Source: Rosettibacter sp037481715 | GTDB lineage: Bacteria; Bacteroidota; Ignavibacteria; Ignavibacteriales; Melioribacteraceae | Assembly: GCA_037481715.1 (NCBI GenBank) | Contig: JBBFLD010000004.1 | Span: 124,001 to 188,000 of the forward strand | Direction: 5' to 3' | DNA: 64,000 nt | Shown: in pieces, positions 16,277-25,886 of the stretch | How the letters are laid out: each line of letters opens with the position of its first letter | Position numbering within the stretch: position 1 is the stretch's first letter | Translations under genes and position numbers: made by a program | Notes under the pieces: model-generated | Databases searched by the model: none | What the model was told of the DNA's origin: nothing | What the model saw: only the letters and a program-made list of their open reading frames with translations

Positions 16277-16510
16277 ATGTCAGGCTTTGATAGAACAGGT
16301 CCATTTGGACAAGGTCCTTCAGCAGGCAGAAGAAGGGGTTTCTGCCGCGATACAACTCAAACAGAAAAAACTTCAGAACAATCTGCAGAAAATAAAGAAG
16401 TTATCTACGGAGTTGGTCGTGGCGGAAGACCACGCGGCGGCGGAAGAGGATATTGCTTTGGAGGTCGTAGAGGTTTAGGTAGATCTCGCATGGTAGGATT
16501 CGAAAAATAA
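16277..16510 (+). CDS. DUF5320-type Gly/Arg-rich small protein
   Basis: A 77-residue protein with FDRTGPFGQGPSAGRRRGFC at its start and GRPRGGGRGYCFGGRRG at its end. This is the pattern of DUF5320 proteins (GPxGxGPxTGRGxGxC), which accompany NifX-like and MinD-ferredoxin genes in many anaerobes. The ATG at 16277 follows GGAGG at the proper distance, so it is preferred over the ATG at 16265. The cysteines and basic residues suggest cluster or nucleic-acid contact, but no function is established. Confidence 0.82.
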   Translation: MSGFDRTGPFGQGPSAGRRRGFCRDTTQTEKTSEQSAENKEVIYGVGRGGRPRGGGRGYCFGGRRGLGRSRMVGFEK

Positions 16511-16529
16511 CCATAATAAAGCGAATCCT

Positions 16530-17339
16530 ATGTTAATTGCAATTACATCAGAAGGTTTGGAGACGACTTCTTTGGTTGCGGAGAAATTAGGAAGAACTCC
16601 TTTCTTAATTTTTTATGAAACCGAGAAAAAGACTTTTGAAACTCTCCGCAACCCTTATGCTAATTTATTTGGCGGTGCAGGAATTCAAACCTCTCAATTA
16701 ATCATTGAGAAAAATGCTGACGCTGTAATTACAATTGAGATTGGGTTAAATCCACTTCGATTTTTGAAATCTGCGAATGTTAAAGTCTATTCCTGCACTA
16801 AAAAACAAGTAATCGAAGTTATTAATGATTTTATTGAAAATAAACTAAACTTAATTGAACTCGATTCCGTAATCAATTACGGCAGAAAAAGACACAGAGG
16901 GAAAAGAAAAAGATGGTATAATAATTTTAACAAAAAACAAGGAGGAAATGTAATGAACCATCGTTTAGCTATTGCCATTGAAGAAATTGGTAATAATGAA
17001 ATAGTTGCTGAACATTTTGGCAGATGTACAAAATTCAATGTCTGTGAACTCGATGAACAGAAAAAAGTATTGAAAACAGAAACATTTTTTAATCCACTTG
17101 CTGGAGAACACGGCGGTGCTTGCCAGTTGCCAGCTTATGTTAAACAGTTCAATGTAAATACAATTATTGCAGGAGGAATGGGACAAAAAGCAGTTTCACA
17201 TTTTCTTGATTACGGTATTAATGTAATTACTGCCCCTGGTTTGTCTTATGAGGAAGCATTAAATCTCTACATTCAAGGAAAACTTAGCGGTTATGAAGCA
17301 TGCTCTCACGGACATAGACATGAACATCATTGTAATTAA
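16530..17339 (+). CDS. Tandem NifX/NifB-type Fe-Mo cofactor-binding protein
   Basis: A 269-residue fusion of two dinitrogenase iron-molybdenum-cofactor-like domains (about 1-110 and 142-255). The first is divergent; the second has the usual AEHFGRCTKFNVCELDE start and GGACQLPAYV loop, and ends in a His/Cys-rich tail (SHGHRHEHHCN). Such domains bind the Mo-Cu-S or Mo-Fe cluster of ORP and NifX. Between the domains lie a basic linker (GRKRHRGKRKR) and an internal GGAGG with an in-frame ATG at 16953, so the second domain may also be made alone. Two ancestral genes appear to have merged. Confidence 0.85.
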   Translation: MLIAITSEGLETTSLVAEKLGRTPFLIFYETEKKTFETLRNPYANLFGGAGIQTSQLIIEKNADAVITIEIGLNPLRFLKSANVKVYSCTKKQVIEVINDFIENKLNLIELDSVINYGRKRHRGKRKRWYNNFNKKQGGNVMNHRLAIAIEEIGNNEIVAEHFGRCTKFNVCELDEQKKVLKTETFFNPLAGEHGGACQLPAYVKQFNVNTIIAGGMGQKAVSHFLDYGINVITAPGLSYEEALNLYIQGKLSGYEACSHGHRHEHHCN

Positions 17340-18212
17340 ATGCAGGGATTTGATTTGATAATATCAATTGCATCGGGCAAAGGCGGAACGGGCAAGACAA
17401 CCATAGCTGCTAGTCTTGCATCAGTTATTCCTGAATGTGTTTACATTGATTGTGATGTTGAAGAACCGAACGGGCATTTATTTCTTAAACCGGAATTCAT
17501 TTCTGAAGAGAGCACTGAAAAACTACTGCCTCATATTAATCAAGATAAATGCAAATTCTGCGGCAAGTGCGTTAGTGTTTGTGAATTCAATGCTCTGATA
17601 AATCTCAAATTCGAAATCGTACTTTTTGAAGAGATGTGTCACAGTTGCGGTGCTTGCAAATATTTTTGTCCATTAAAAATAATAACCGAAAGAGTAAAAG
17701 AAATCGGTATTGTAAGAGTTGGGATTACAAATGACAAAATACTTTTCGCAGATGGAGTGTTAAACATTGGCGAAGTATCTGCATCACCATTAATCAAAGA
17801 AGTGAAGAAAAAAATAATTAAGGGAAAAACAAACATAATTGACTCTCCGCCCGGCACATCTTGTTCAATGGTTGAAGCAATAAAAGATTCTGACTTCTGT
17901 GTTCTTGTTACTGAATCAACACCGTTTGGGCTGAACGATTTGAAACTTGCCATAGATGTTTTAAAGACGATAGATATTCCTTTTAGTGTTGTTATTAATA
18001 AATATGATTCTTCATTTATGGAAATGGAAAATTATTTAAGAAAAGCAAGCATTGATGTTCTTCTCAAGATTCCATTTGATAGAAAATATGCAGAATCTTA
18101 TTCGGAAGGAACGCTGCCTATTTATAAATATCCCGAATTGAAAAAAGATTTCATACTGTTGTATAACAGAATTAAAGAGAAACTCGGATTGGAAAAAATA
18201 TATGTTCGATAA
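17340..18212 (+). CDS. MinD-superfamily ATPase with inserted ferredoxin domain
   Basis: A 290-residue cytoplasmic P-loop ATPase. It has a deviant Walker A (SGKGGTGKTT, about 12-21), then an inserted pair of 4Fe-4S motifs (CKFCGKCVSVC and CHSCGACKYFC, about 67-110), then the DSPPGTSC switch region and an INKYD guanine-ring-type motif. This is the architecture of the Desulfovibrio ORP-locus ATPases. The ATG directly follows the stop codon of the NifX-like gene, so translation is coupled. It probably uses ATP to load or move a metal cluster. Confidence 0.9.
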   Translation: MQGFDLIISIASGKGGTGKTTIAASLASVIPECVYIDCDVEEPNGHLFLKPEFISEESTEKLLPHINQDKCKFCGKCVSVCEFNALINLKFEIVLFEEMCHSCGACKYFCPLKIITERVKEIGIVRVGITNDKILFADGVLNIGEVSASPLIKEVKKKIIKGKTNIIDSPPGTSCSMVEAIKDSDFCVLVTESTPFGLNDLKLAIDVLKTIDIPFSVVINKYDSSFMEMENYLRKASIDVLLKIPFDRKYAESYSEGTLPIYKYPELKKDFILLYNRIKEKLGLEKIYVR

Positions 18213-19083
18213 AACATATAAGCAAATTGTAATATTAAGCGGTAAAGGCGGAACTGGTAAGACAACATTGTCAGCTGCATTGGCAAGTTTAATAGACAAA
18301 AAAGTAATTATCGATTGCGATGTAGACGCCGCAAATCTTTATCTAATTCTTAAACCAGAAATAATACACAGTTATGAATTTTCCGGGGGCAAAAAAGCAT
18401 CAATTAATAGAAGCAAATGTGAGGAATGCGGATTATGTGAAACCGTATGCCGTTTCGATGCAATTAATAATTATACTATCAATCAGTTAAGCTGCGGAGG
18501 GTGCGGATTATGTTTTAGAATATGCCCATATGGAGCTATCGAATTCAATACTAAAAAATCAGGATACTACTTTGAATGCGAACTGCCGGATAAATCTAAA
18601 TTTTATTACGGAAAACTTCTCCCGGGCGAAGAAAATTCCGGCAAACTTGTAAGTGAAATAAAACGGAAAGCTCTTGAAAGTATTTCATCAGACATTGAAT
18701 GGCTTATTGTTGATGGACCCCCGGGAATTGGATGCCCTGTAAATGCTAGTATTACTGGAGCGGATTATGCCATTATTGTTACTGAACCAACTGTATCGGG
18801 CATTCATGATTTGAAACGGATTGTCCAACTTTTAACTACATTTAAAATCCATGCAGGAATTGTAATCAATAAATACGATTTAAACGAAAACATTACATCA
18901 CAAATATTCAAATACACCGATAGCGTGAATATTCCTATTATCGGGTCAGTTCCTTTCGATATTGAATTTGTGAACGCTCTTATTAATAGAGAAAATGCCG
19001 TAGATACTAATGAAAGAATTCGCGAAGAGATTCAAGCGATTTGGCGGAAGTTGGAATTACAAATTGAAATATCAATTAACTAA
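18202..19083 (+). CDS. MinD-superfamily ATPase with inserted ferredoxin domain (second copy)
   Basis: A 293-residue paralogue of the preceding ATPase, overlapping it by 11 bases. The Walker A is SGKGGTGKTT (about 13-22), with cluster motifs CEECGLCETVC and CGGCGLCFRIC (about 74-112), DGPPGIGC and INKYD. The two ATPases are side by side as in other ORP-like loci and may work as a heterodimer. Differences in the cluster spacers show that this is an old duplication rather than a recent one. Confidence 0.9.
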   Translation: MFDKTYKQIVILSGKGGTGKTTLSAALASLIDKKVIIDCDVDAANLYLILKPEIIHSYEFSGGKKASINRSKCEECGLCETVCRFDAINNYTINQLSCGGCGLCFRICPYGAIEFNTKKSGYYFECELPDKSKFYYGKLLPGEENSGKLVSEIKRKALESISSDIEWLIVDGPPGIGCPVNASITGADYAIIVTEPTVSGIHDLKRIVQLLTTFKIHAGIVINKYDLNENITSQIFKYTDSVNIPIIGSVPFDIEFVNALINRENAVDTNERIREEIQAIWRKLELQIEISIN

Positions 19084-19097
19084 TACAAGGTGTAATT

Positions 19098-19448
19098 ATG
19101 TTGAGCGAAGATAAATTCTATAAAACGGGGAAAATTGCAGTTACTTCAACAGGCGGATCGATGGAAGCACTTGTAAGTGAACAGTTTGGACGCTGCCAGT
19201 ATTTTTTAATTGTAGATCCCAAAACAATGAGGTTCGAAACCATATCAAATTTAGGTGAGCAAATGCGAAGTGGAGCCGGTCTTAAAGCAGCAGAATTAAT
19301 AATAAGTAAAGGCGTTGAAGTCTTGCTCACTGGACAGGTTGGGGATAAAGCTGAGGAAGTTCTTAAAAGAGGTGGAATTAAAATAGTTGACGGCTTTAAA
19401 GGAACTATAAAAGTTAAAGATGCAATTAATAGTTATTTATCAAAATAA
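19098..19448 (+). CDS. NifX/ORP-type iron-molybdenum cluster-binding protein
   Basis: A 116-residue single-domain protein of the dinitrogenase Fe-Mo-cofactor family (NifX, NafY, ORP). It shows the typical EALVSEQFGRCQYFLIVD start, the GAGLKAAELII segment and the LLTGQVGDKAEEVL strand-helix. In Desulfovibrio the corresponding ORP carries a Mo-Cu sulfide cluster and is made with the neighbouring ATPases. It follows the second MinD-type gene by 14 bases. Confidence 0.88.
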   Translation: MLSEDKFYKTGKIAVTSTGGSMEALVSEQFGRCQYFLIVDPKTMRFETISNLGEQMRSGAGLKAAELIISKGVEVLLTGQVGDKAEEVLKRGGIKIVDGFKGTIKVKDAINSYLSK

Positions 19449-19462
19449 AAAGGAGTAAAAAA

Positions 19463-20008
19463 TTGTACGTTCCAACAAAAGTATTTTTTACTAAAGGTGT
19501 CGGCAGACACAAGGATTATCTTAGCTCTTTCGAATTAGCTCTGAGAAAAGCTGGGATTGAGAAATGTAATTTGGTAAATGTCAGCAGCATATTTCCTCCA
19601 GGCTGCAAAATTATTTCTAAACAAGAAGGAGTTAAAGAAATTAAAGCTGGTCAAATTACTTTTACAGTTATGGCAAGAAATTCCACAAATGAACCAAATC
19701 GATTGATTGCTGCATCAATTGGAGTTGCAATTCCAGCAGATGGCAAACAATATGGTTATCTTTCTGAATATCATCCTTATGGAGTAAAAGAAAAAATCGC
19801 TGGTGATTATGCAGAAGATTTAGCTGCACAAATGCTTGCAACAACTCTTGGTGTTGAGTTTGACCCAGAAACAGGATGGAACGAACGCGAACAAGTTTTC
19901 AAAATGTCAGGAAAGATTGTAAAAACATTTAACATTACTCAAACTGCTGAAGGTGATAAAAATGGTTTATGGACAACAGTAGTTGCAGCAGCAATTCTTT
20001 TGCCGTAA
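19463..20008 (+). CDS. Pyruvoyl-dependent arginine decarboxylase
   Basis: A 181-residue proenzyme of the pyruvoyl-dependent arginine decarboxylase family, which makes agmatine for polyamine synthesis. Self-cleavage would occur in NVSSIFPP between Ser41 and Ser42, converting Ser42 to the pyruvoyl group. The MARNSTNEPNRLIAASIGVA and YHPYG segments are also typical. The start is a TTG at 19463 behind AAAAGGAG. Its place at the end of the cluster-protein operon looks like convenience rather than pathway logic. Confidence 0.92.
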   Translation: MYVPTKVFFTKGVGRHKDYLSSFELALRKAGIEKCNLVNVSSIFPPGCKIISKQEGVKEIKAGQITFTVMARNSTNEPNRLIAASIGVAIPADGKQYGYLSEYHPYGVKEKIAGDYAEDLAAQMLATTLGVEFDPETGWNEREQVFKMSGKIVKTFNITQTAEGDKNGLWTTVVAAAILLP

Positions 20009-20050
20009 CATTTTTAATGCAAGAATAAATCAAATTAATAAGCTGAGATA

Positions 20051-20779
20051 ATGGATACAATAAAAAATATTAAACTTACAGTCATATATGACAATAACTC
20101 AATACAAGATAATTTACAAGCCGATTGGGGATTTTCATGCTTAATTGAAAGCGATACTAATAAAATTTTATTTGATACAGGGGATAAAGGCAGCATTTTA
20201 TTAATGAACATGAAAGAACTGAATATAGACCCTTTTAGTATTGATACTATATTTATATCTCATGCCGACCACGACCATACAGGTGGTTTGAGTGATTTCC
20301 TAAAAATAAATTCGAATATAAAAATTTATTACTCAATCTCTTTCCCTGATGAATTAGTTAACATGATTAAAAATTATGAAGCACAATTATTTCCAATTAA
20401 AGAATTTACAGAAATATTACCCGGCTTATTTTCACTCGGTGAAATTGGTAAACAAAGACCTGAGCAAAACCTTGTAATTCGTTCATCAAAAGGATTAATA
20501 ATTATAACAGGTTGCTCTCATCCAGGTATAACGAATATTTTGGAAATCACAAAAAATAAATTCCCTGATGAAAAAATTTATCTTGTTCTGGGAGGTTTTC
20601 ATTTATACAAATCAAATGAAGAAGAAATTAAAAACATAGTTCAAAAAATTTTTGATATGGAAATATTAACCGTAGCACCAGCACATTGTACTGGCAACAC
20701 TGCTAATAGAATTTTTAAAGATGTGTTTAGTATTGATTACATTGAAATAAGCGCTGGTAAAATTATATGTGTGAATTAA
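20051..20779 (+). CDS. Metallo-beta-lactamase-fold hydrolase
   Basis: A 242-residue MBL-fold protein with the metal-binding motif HADHDHTGG (about 74-82), a later GCSHPG and a C-terminal APAHCTG His. The overall form, including the GDKGSILLMNMKEL start, matches the group annotated as 7,8-dihydropterin-6-yl-methyl-aminobenzene-phosphate synthase, which is also found beside ORP-like genes. The substrate is unknown. It is cytoplasmic, without a signal peptide. Confidence 0.83.
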   Translation: MDTIKNIKLTVIYDNNSIQDNLQADWGFSCLIESDTNKILFDTGDKGSILLMNMKELNIDPFSIDTIFISHADHDHTGGLSDFLKINSNIKIYYSISFPDELVNMIKNYEAQLFPIKEFTEILPGLFSLGEIGKQRPEQNLVIRSSKGLIIITGCSHPGITNILEITKNKFPDEKIYLVLGGFHLYKSNEEEIKNIVQKIFDMEILTVAPAHCTGNTANRIFKDVFSIDYIEISAGKIICVN

Positions 20780-20805
20780 ATAATAATTAAAGAGGCAGAT
20801 AACTT

Positions 20806-21645
20806 ATGGAAACACTGCTTAATGTATTAAAAGAATCGTTAAAAGTATCATTGTTTGTATTAATCATGATGATAATTGTTGATTATATAAATGTTAAAAC
20901 AAAAGGCAAATTAGATTCAATACTTAAAGGGGGTAAAAAATGGAAACAATATATTGTTGCTTCATTGCTTGGCGTTGCCCCAGGTTGTCTCGGATCTTTT
21001 GCGGGTGTTTCGCTTTATATTCATGGAATGATTAGTTTCGGTGCATTGACAGGCTTAATGATGGCTACTGCTGGCGACGAACAATTTATTATGCTTGCTA
21101 TGTTTCCAAAAACTGCATTGATTATGTTTGCAATTCTTTTTCTGCTTGGAATTTTTGCCGGTTATTTTACAGATTATCTTATAAAAAAATTTAATATAAA
21201 AACCTGCACAGATTGTGAGATTAAGCAATATCATCCTGATGAAAAAGGTTACAAGCATTATTTTCAAGAACATATTTGGTCTCATATCATCAAAGGGCAT
21301 CTTATAAAAATATTTTTATGGACATTTGGAGCTCTCTTAATTATAGAATATGGAATGAGCTTAGTAGATCTCAGAAACATAACTACTGAATATACTTTTG
21401 GGATTTTGCTGCTTAGTGCATTAATAGGAATTATTCCAGAATCTGGTCCCCATTTAATTTTTGTAATGCTTTTTGCAAAAGGATTAATCCCCTTTTCGGT
21501 TCTATTCACAAGTTCCGTTGTTCAAGATGGTCACGGCTTGCTACCTATGCTTTCTTATTCATTCAAAGATTCTTTGCGGATAAAAATTTTTAATCTGTTT
21601 TTTGGATTAACAATTGGGATACTTATATATTTGGTAGGCTATTGA
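20806..21645 (+). CDS. Putative manganese/metal transporter, polytopic membrane protein
   Basis: A 279-residue membrane protein with about seven to eight hydrophobic segments in two similar halves: GVAPGCLGSFAGVSLY with MMATAGDEQF in the first, and GIIPESGPHLIFVML with TSSVVQDGHG in the second. This matches the family annotated as putative manganese transporter (related to arsenic-efflux-like permeases). A cytoplasmic loop holds CTDCE and His-rich residues (about 137-165), consistent with metal binding. It ends the plus-strand run. Confidence 0.72.
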   Translation: METLLNVLKESLKVSLFVLIMMIIVDYINVKTKGKLDSILKGGKKWKQYIVASLLGVAPGCLGSFAGVSLYIHGMISFGALTGLMMATAGDEQFIMLAMFPKTALIMFAILFLLGIFAGYFTDYLIKKFNIKTCTDCEIKQYHPDEKGYKHYFQEHIWSHIIKGHLIKIFLWTFGALLIIEYGMSLVDLRNITTEYTFGILLLSALIGIIPESGPHLIFVMLFAKGLIPFSVLFTSSVVQDGHGLLPMLSYSFKDSLRIKIFNLFFGLTIGILIYLVGY

Positions 21646-21735
21646 TTTATCAAAGGCTTCAAATAATTACTTTTTTTTGATAACATATTAATAATTATTA
21701 AATCGACATATTTCTTAGTCATTATTACAACAAAA

Positions 21736-22188
21736 ATGAAATGTGATATAAAATTTCAAGCAAGCAAAAACAGTCTTCTCCTTTATGAAACTCCATTAAC
21801 AATAAACACTTATGATATAGATGCTGCGGGTCATGTTAATAATATCGTTTATATTAGATGGCTTGAAGATTTGAGAACAAAACTTTTTTTAAATATTTGT
21901 GATTTTGAAAATATTCTGAAAAATGATTATTACTTAGTTGTAATATCAACATCCATCACTTATAAAAAGCAGCTAAAATTATTTGATTCACCAGTTGGCA
22001 TAATGATACTTGACAACATTGAACATGGAATAATTACATTAACTGCTCAAATCGGGTCAGAAAAACAAATTAATGCATATGCAGAACAAAAATGTGTTTT
22101 TATCAATCTTAAAAATTCATGTATGCTTAATCAGGAACTAACTTTGAAATTTTTAAATATAGAAACGAAAGAAGAATTTGGAGGATAA
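21736..22188 (+). CDS. Acyl-CoA thioesterase, hot-dog fold
   Basis: A 150-residue 4HBT/YbgC-like thioesterase. The segment YDIDAAGHVNNIVYIRWLED carries the catalytic Asp and the GHVNN turn of the family. It hydrolyses acyl-CoA or acyl-ACP esters; the chain preference is unknown. The end overlaps the ribosome-binding region of the TonB receptor gene, with the GGAGGATAA sequence serving both its last codons and the next start, so the two are translationally linked. Confidence 0.85.
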   Translation: MKCDIKFQASKNSLLLYETPLTINTYDIDAAGHVNNIVYIRWLEDLRTKLFLNICDFENILKNDYYLVVISTSITYKKQLKLFDSPVGIMILDNIEHGIITLTAQIGSEKQINAYAEQKCVFINLKNSCMLNQELTLKFLNIETKEEFGG

Positions 22189-22189
22189 G

Positions 22190-24562
22190 ATGAAAGGAAA
22201 ATTTTTCTTAATGATTTTATTGTTATTAACAAGCAACTTATTCGGACAAACCTTAACACTCAAAGGAAAAGTTACAGACTCAAAAAATGGAGAAGCAATT
22301 CAAGGTGCAATAGTTTTTATTAATTACAATTACATGGCTTACACAAATAATGATGGAAATTATGTAATTAAAGGAATACACGAAGGAGATTATTCAATAA
22401 AAGTTTCAAGACTTGGTTATAAACCAGTTACAGTATCAATCAAGATTGACTCAAATAATACTATCAAAGATTTTGTTTTAGAGCCTTCTCCAATTGAACT
22501 TGATGAAGTTATTGTAAGCACAGCCCGAACTGATAAATATCTTCGCAATTCTCCTTACTCTGAATTATTAATACCAAAAGAAAAAATTCAGAACAAGCCA
22601 TATCAAACTCTTTCAGATATTTTAAAAGATGAACCTGGTATTTCACTTTTACGAGACGGCATATGGGGAACAGAAGTAAGCATTCGCGGACTTAACCGCG
22701 AAAATGTTGTAACTCTAATCGATGGCAGCAGAATTGTTACATCAACTGATATTGCTGCAAGATTGTCTATGATTAACTTAAATGATGTTGAACGAATTGA
22801 AGTTATCAAAAGTGCATCATCTTCAATTTATGGTTCTGGAGCTACAGGCGGCATTGTAAATATCATCACGAAATCTCCTCAATTTTATAATAAATTTTCC
22901 TTCAATGGAAATATTTCTACAGGATATAACTCAGTTAATAATTTATCAGTAATATCTGGTACATTTTACAGTGGCAGTTCATTTTGGTCTTCTAAGATTT
23001 CTGGTTCTTACAGAAAAGCTGAGAACATTCAAACTCCAATTGGAGAATTAAAGAACAGTCAATTTGAAGATTATAGTTTTTCTGGTGCATTGAATTTACT
23101 TCCGCTTGATAATCATTTAATTAAAATCAATTATCAATTGTTCAAAGCAAATAATGTTGGAATCCCGGGTTCGTCTGTATTTCCTAGCAATGCAGATGTT
23201 CGTTACCCAGATGAGAAGAGAGAATTAATTTCATTTAATTACGATATTCAAAATATTTCTAAAATGTTTTATAAACTTTCGGTAAAGTATTCTTATCAAT
23301 ACATCAAACGAAATGTTGAAAATATTCCTCATACTGCCCAGAATCTTCCTGCAAGCGGAACAACACCTGCAAGAAGAGTAAGCATTCTTAAAATAACTCC
23401 AGGTGCTAATCACTACAATAATAATTTTCAGCTTCAGGGTAATTTTTTATTAAGTAAAACTAATAATCTTATTCTTGGAGTAGATTATTGGGATAGAACA
23501 TATAATGGTCATCGCGAAAAATATCAGCTGATAGAAGTATTGAATGCTCAAGGTAATGTAGTAAGTACTACTAACAAAATTATTGAAGAAAAACCTTTAC
23601 CCAATTCAAAGTATAAAAGTCTTGGAATTTTTATTCAGGATGATGGAGAATTAATTAAAAACAAATTATCACTTTCCATTGGGGCTCGTTATGACAGAAT
23701 AAATATTAGCGGTGAAGAAACTCTTAATCCAGTTTATGAAATTACTAATGGCGTAATAAATTTTTCTCCTTCTGGTCAAAAAATAATCTGGAATAAAATT
23801 GATGCAAATGACAATTCTTATAGTGGAAATGTTGGGTTAAAATATTCAACCAGTTTTAATCTCGATTTAACACTTAGTCTTGGTTTATCTTTTCGTTCTC
23901 CTTCACTTGAAGAAAGATTTCAATACATAGATCAGGGTAGTTATGTGCGTGTAGGGAATCCCAATCTAAAATCTGAAAAAGAAAAATCTATTGATTTTGG
24001 AATTCGTTACTACTCATCGAATATAAAAATTACTTCAAGCATTTTCTTTAATTATTTTAATAACCTCGTTGCCGAAATACCAGGAATATTCGAAGGGAGA
24101 AATGCTTTTATAAAAACAAACATTGGCGAAGCAAGAACCTATGGATTCGACTTAAGTAGTGATTATAATTTTTACAAAACTCATATTATCTATGCAACTG
24201 CTTCTTATGTTAAAGGAGATGATATTACAAAAAATTCCAATCTTCCAGCCATTCCCCCTTTGAACGGAATTATTGGAATTAAAATTGACTTATTTGATAA
24301 ACTTCAAGCTGATTTTTCTTCAACAATTTTTGCAGCTCAAAACAAAGCTGCTGCTAATGAAATGACAACACCTGGTTATGCTATATTTAATTTATCATTA
24401 AATACATATACTCTAAAACTTTCATCTATGAAATTTCGAGTCAATGCTGGTATAGAAAACATTTTGAATAAGAATTATCGAAATCATTTATCAACTACAA
24501 GAGGAAGTATAACAGTTGAGCCGGGAAGAAATTTCTTTGTTAATTTAACAGCCGATTTTTAA
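22190..24562 (+). CDS. TonB-dependent outer-membrane receptor
   Basis: A receptor of about 790 residues: signal peptide (FLMILLLLTSNLFGQ), a carboxypeptidase-regulatory-like beta-sandwich (about 25-105) usual in Bacteroidota, a plug domain (LDEVIVSTARTDKY onward, with NREN and GSGATGGIVNIITK) and a 22-strand barrel ending in FFVNLTADF. The start is the ATG at 22190 behind GGAGG. The ligand is not evident; siderophore, cobalamin or another metal complex are options. No TonB or ABC partner lies adjacent. Confidence 0.92.
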   Translation: MKGKFFLMILLLLTSNLFGQTLTLKGKVTDSKNGEAIQGAIVFINYNYMAYTNNDGNYVIKGIHEGDYSIKVSRLGYKPVTVSIKIDSNNTIKDFVLEPSPIELDEVIVSTARTDKYLRNSPYSELLIPKEKIQNKPYQTLSDILKDEPGISLLRDGIWGTEVSIRGLNRENVVTLIDGSRIVTSTDIAARLSMINLNDVERIEVIKSASSSIYGSGATGGIVNIITKSPQFYNKFSFNGNISTGYNSVNNLSVISGTFYSGSSFWSSKISGSYRKAENIQTPIGELKNSQFEDYSFSGALNLLPLDNHLIKINYQLFKANNVGIPGSSVFPSNADVRYPDEKRELISFNYDIQNISKMFYKLSVKYSYQYIKRNVENIPHTAQNLPASGTTPARRVSILKITPGANHYNNNFQLQGNFLLSKTNNLILGVDYWDRTYNGHREKYQLIEVLNAQGNVVSTTNKIIEEKPLPNSKYKSLGIFIQDDGELIKNKLSLSIGARYDRINISGEETLNPVYEITNGVINFSPSGQKIIWNKIDANDNSYSGNVGLKYSTSFNLDLTLSLGLSFRSPSLEERFQYIDQGSYVRVGNPNLKSEKEKSIDFGIRYYSSNIKITSSIFFNYFNNLVAEIPGIFEGRNAFIKTNIGEARTYGFDLSSDYNFYKTHIIYATASYVKGDDITKNSNLPAIPPLNGIIGIKIDLFDKLQADFSSTIFAAQNKAAANEMTTPGYAIFNLSLNTYTLKLSSMKFRVNAGIENILNKNYRNHLSTTRGSITVEPGRNFFVNLTADF

Positions 24563-24600
24563 TTAACTTAAACAAACAGCAAATTTATACGACACATTTT

Positions 24601-25494
24601 ATGCTCTGGTTTTTTATTGCCTTGCTTTCTTCTTTTCTTTCTGCTTTTGCTGCAATAACGCAAAAGAAAGTACTCTTTAATCGAGATGCTCTTGAATTTT
24701 CTTTTATACTTTCAATTATCAATTTAATTTTTTCAATTCCATTTTTCTTTTTCATCGATTACAGCACTATCAACACATTTAATATTACTATTCTTTTTAT
24801 AAAATCAATCATTGGTGTTGCGGCTTTTTTGTGTGTTATGACTGCATTAAAAAATCTGCAGATAAGTAATGCTTTGCCTCTGCTTGCATTAACTCCAGGT
24901 TTTGTTGCTGTTTTTGCATTTCTTCTTTTAGGTGAATCTTTAAAAACTCCAGAAGTTTTGGGTCTAATTTCATTAATAGCCGGCACATATATTCTTGAAA
25001 GCAAAAATCTGAAAGAAATTTTTTCACCTTTTGCTGTATTCATTAAATCAAAATATCATCATTATATTTTACTTGCACTGCTTCTTTTTACAGCATCATC
25101 AATACTCGATAAACTGCTTCTTGTTAGATTAAATCTTTCCCCAATTTCATTAACAGCATTTCAGCATTTATTCTTTGCGATTCTTTTTGCTGCAGTTTAT
25201 GTTTTGTTTCTTTTTTACAATAATGAAAACATAAATGAAAAAACTTTAGAGATTTTTCAAAAGAAAGATTTAGGCTGGATAGCTCTTATCTCGATACTTA
25301 CAATTGGTTATCGTTTTACACAAATAGTTTCAGTAAAACTTGCATCTGTTGCCTTAGCACTTGCAGTCAAAAGGACATCTGTTTTATGGGCTACAATAAT
25401 TGGAGGAAAAATTTTTAAGGATTCAAATTTACTTAAGAAAACTGTTGCTGTAATTTTTATTTTACTTGGAGCTATTTTGATATTACGAGAATAG
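24601..25494 (+). CDS. EamA/DMT-family transporter
   Basis: A 297-residue inner-membrane protein with ten hydrophobic segments in two EamA repeats (about 1-135 and 155-297), of the drug/metabolite transporter superfamily. The first repeat ends in ALLALTPGFVAVFAFLLLGES and the second in SVALALAVKRTSVLWATIIGG. The substrate is unknown. It follows the TonB receptor by 38 bases and may share its transcript. Confidence 0.86.
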   Translation: MLWFFIALLSSFLSAFAAITQKKVLFNRDALEFSFILSIINLIFSIPFFFFIDYSTINTFNITILFIKSIIGVAAFLCVMTALKNLQISNALPLLALTPGFVAVFAFLLLGESLKTPEVLGLISLIAGTYILESKNLKEIFSPFAVFIKSKYHHYILLALLLFTASSILDKLLLVRLNLSPISLTAFQHLFFAILFAAVYVLFLFYNNENINEKTLEIFQKKDLGWIALISILTIGYRFTQIVSVKLASVALALAVKRTSVLWATIIGGKIFKDSNLLKKTVAVIFILLGAILILRE

Positions 25495-25886
25495 AACCAT
25501 GCTGATGATTCTTAATTTTTGTCAATACTTGATTTAATTAATTTAATAGTATTCTCTAATATGTAATAATTTTTCTTTCGACAGCATTAAAGCATGGTTT
25601 TAATTTATTCAAAGATAAGAAATTTTATTTCATAGCAGAATCTTTTATGATGGAAATATGGTCGATAAAATTAATTGTAAATTTATATGCAGAAAATACA
25701 CGGGTATAACCACTTAAGTTATAACACTTTCACAGCACCAAATCATCATTGATTGTTAGAAAAAATGAATTGATAAATTATAAAACAAAATTCTAATGAG
25801 TTGGATTGTGATTTAATTAATTATTCCAAAACATAATTTTTGCAGCAGCTTCTGCTTCACGTATATTTATGAATTTATTGTTTCTC
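25495..25886. other. Intergenic stretch without a convincing gene
   Basis: About 390 AT-rich bases between convergent genes. No ribosome-binding site with an open frame of gene-like composition was found. A short minus-strand frame around 25820-25870 reads INIREAEAAAKIMFW and might be the tail of a lost gene, but it is too short to identify. No clear terminator hairpin was seen. Confidence 0.6.
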
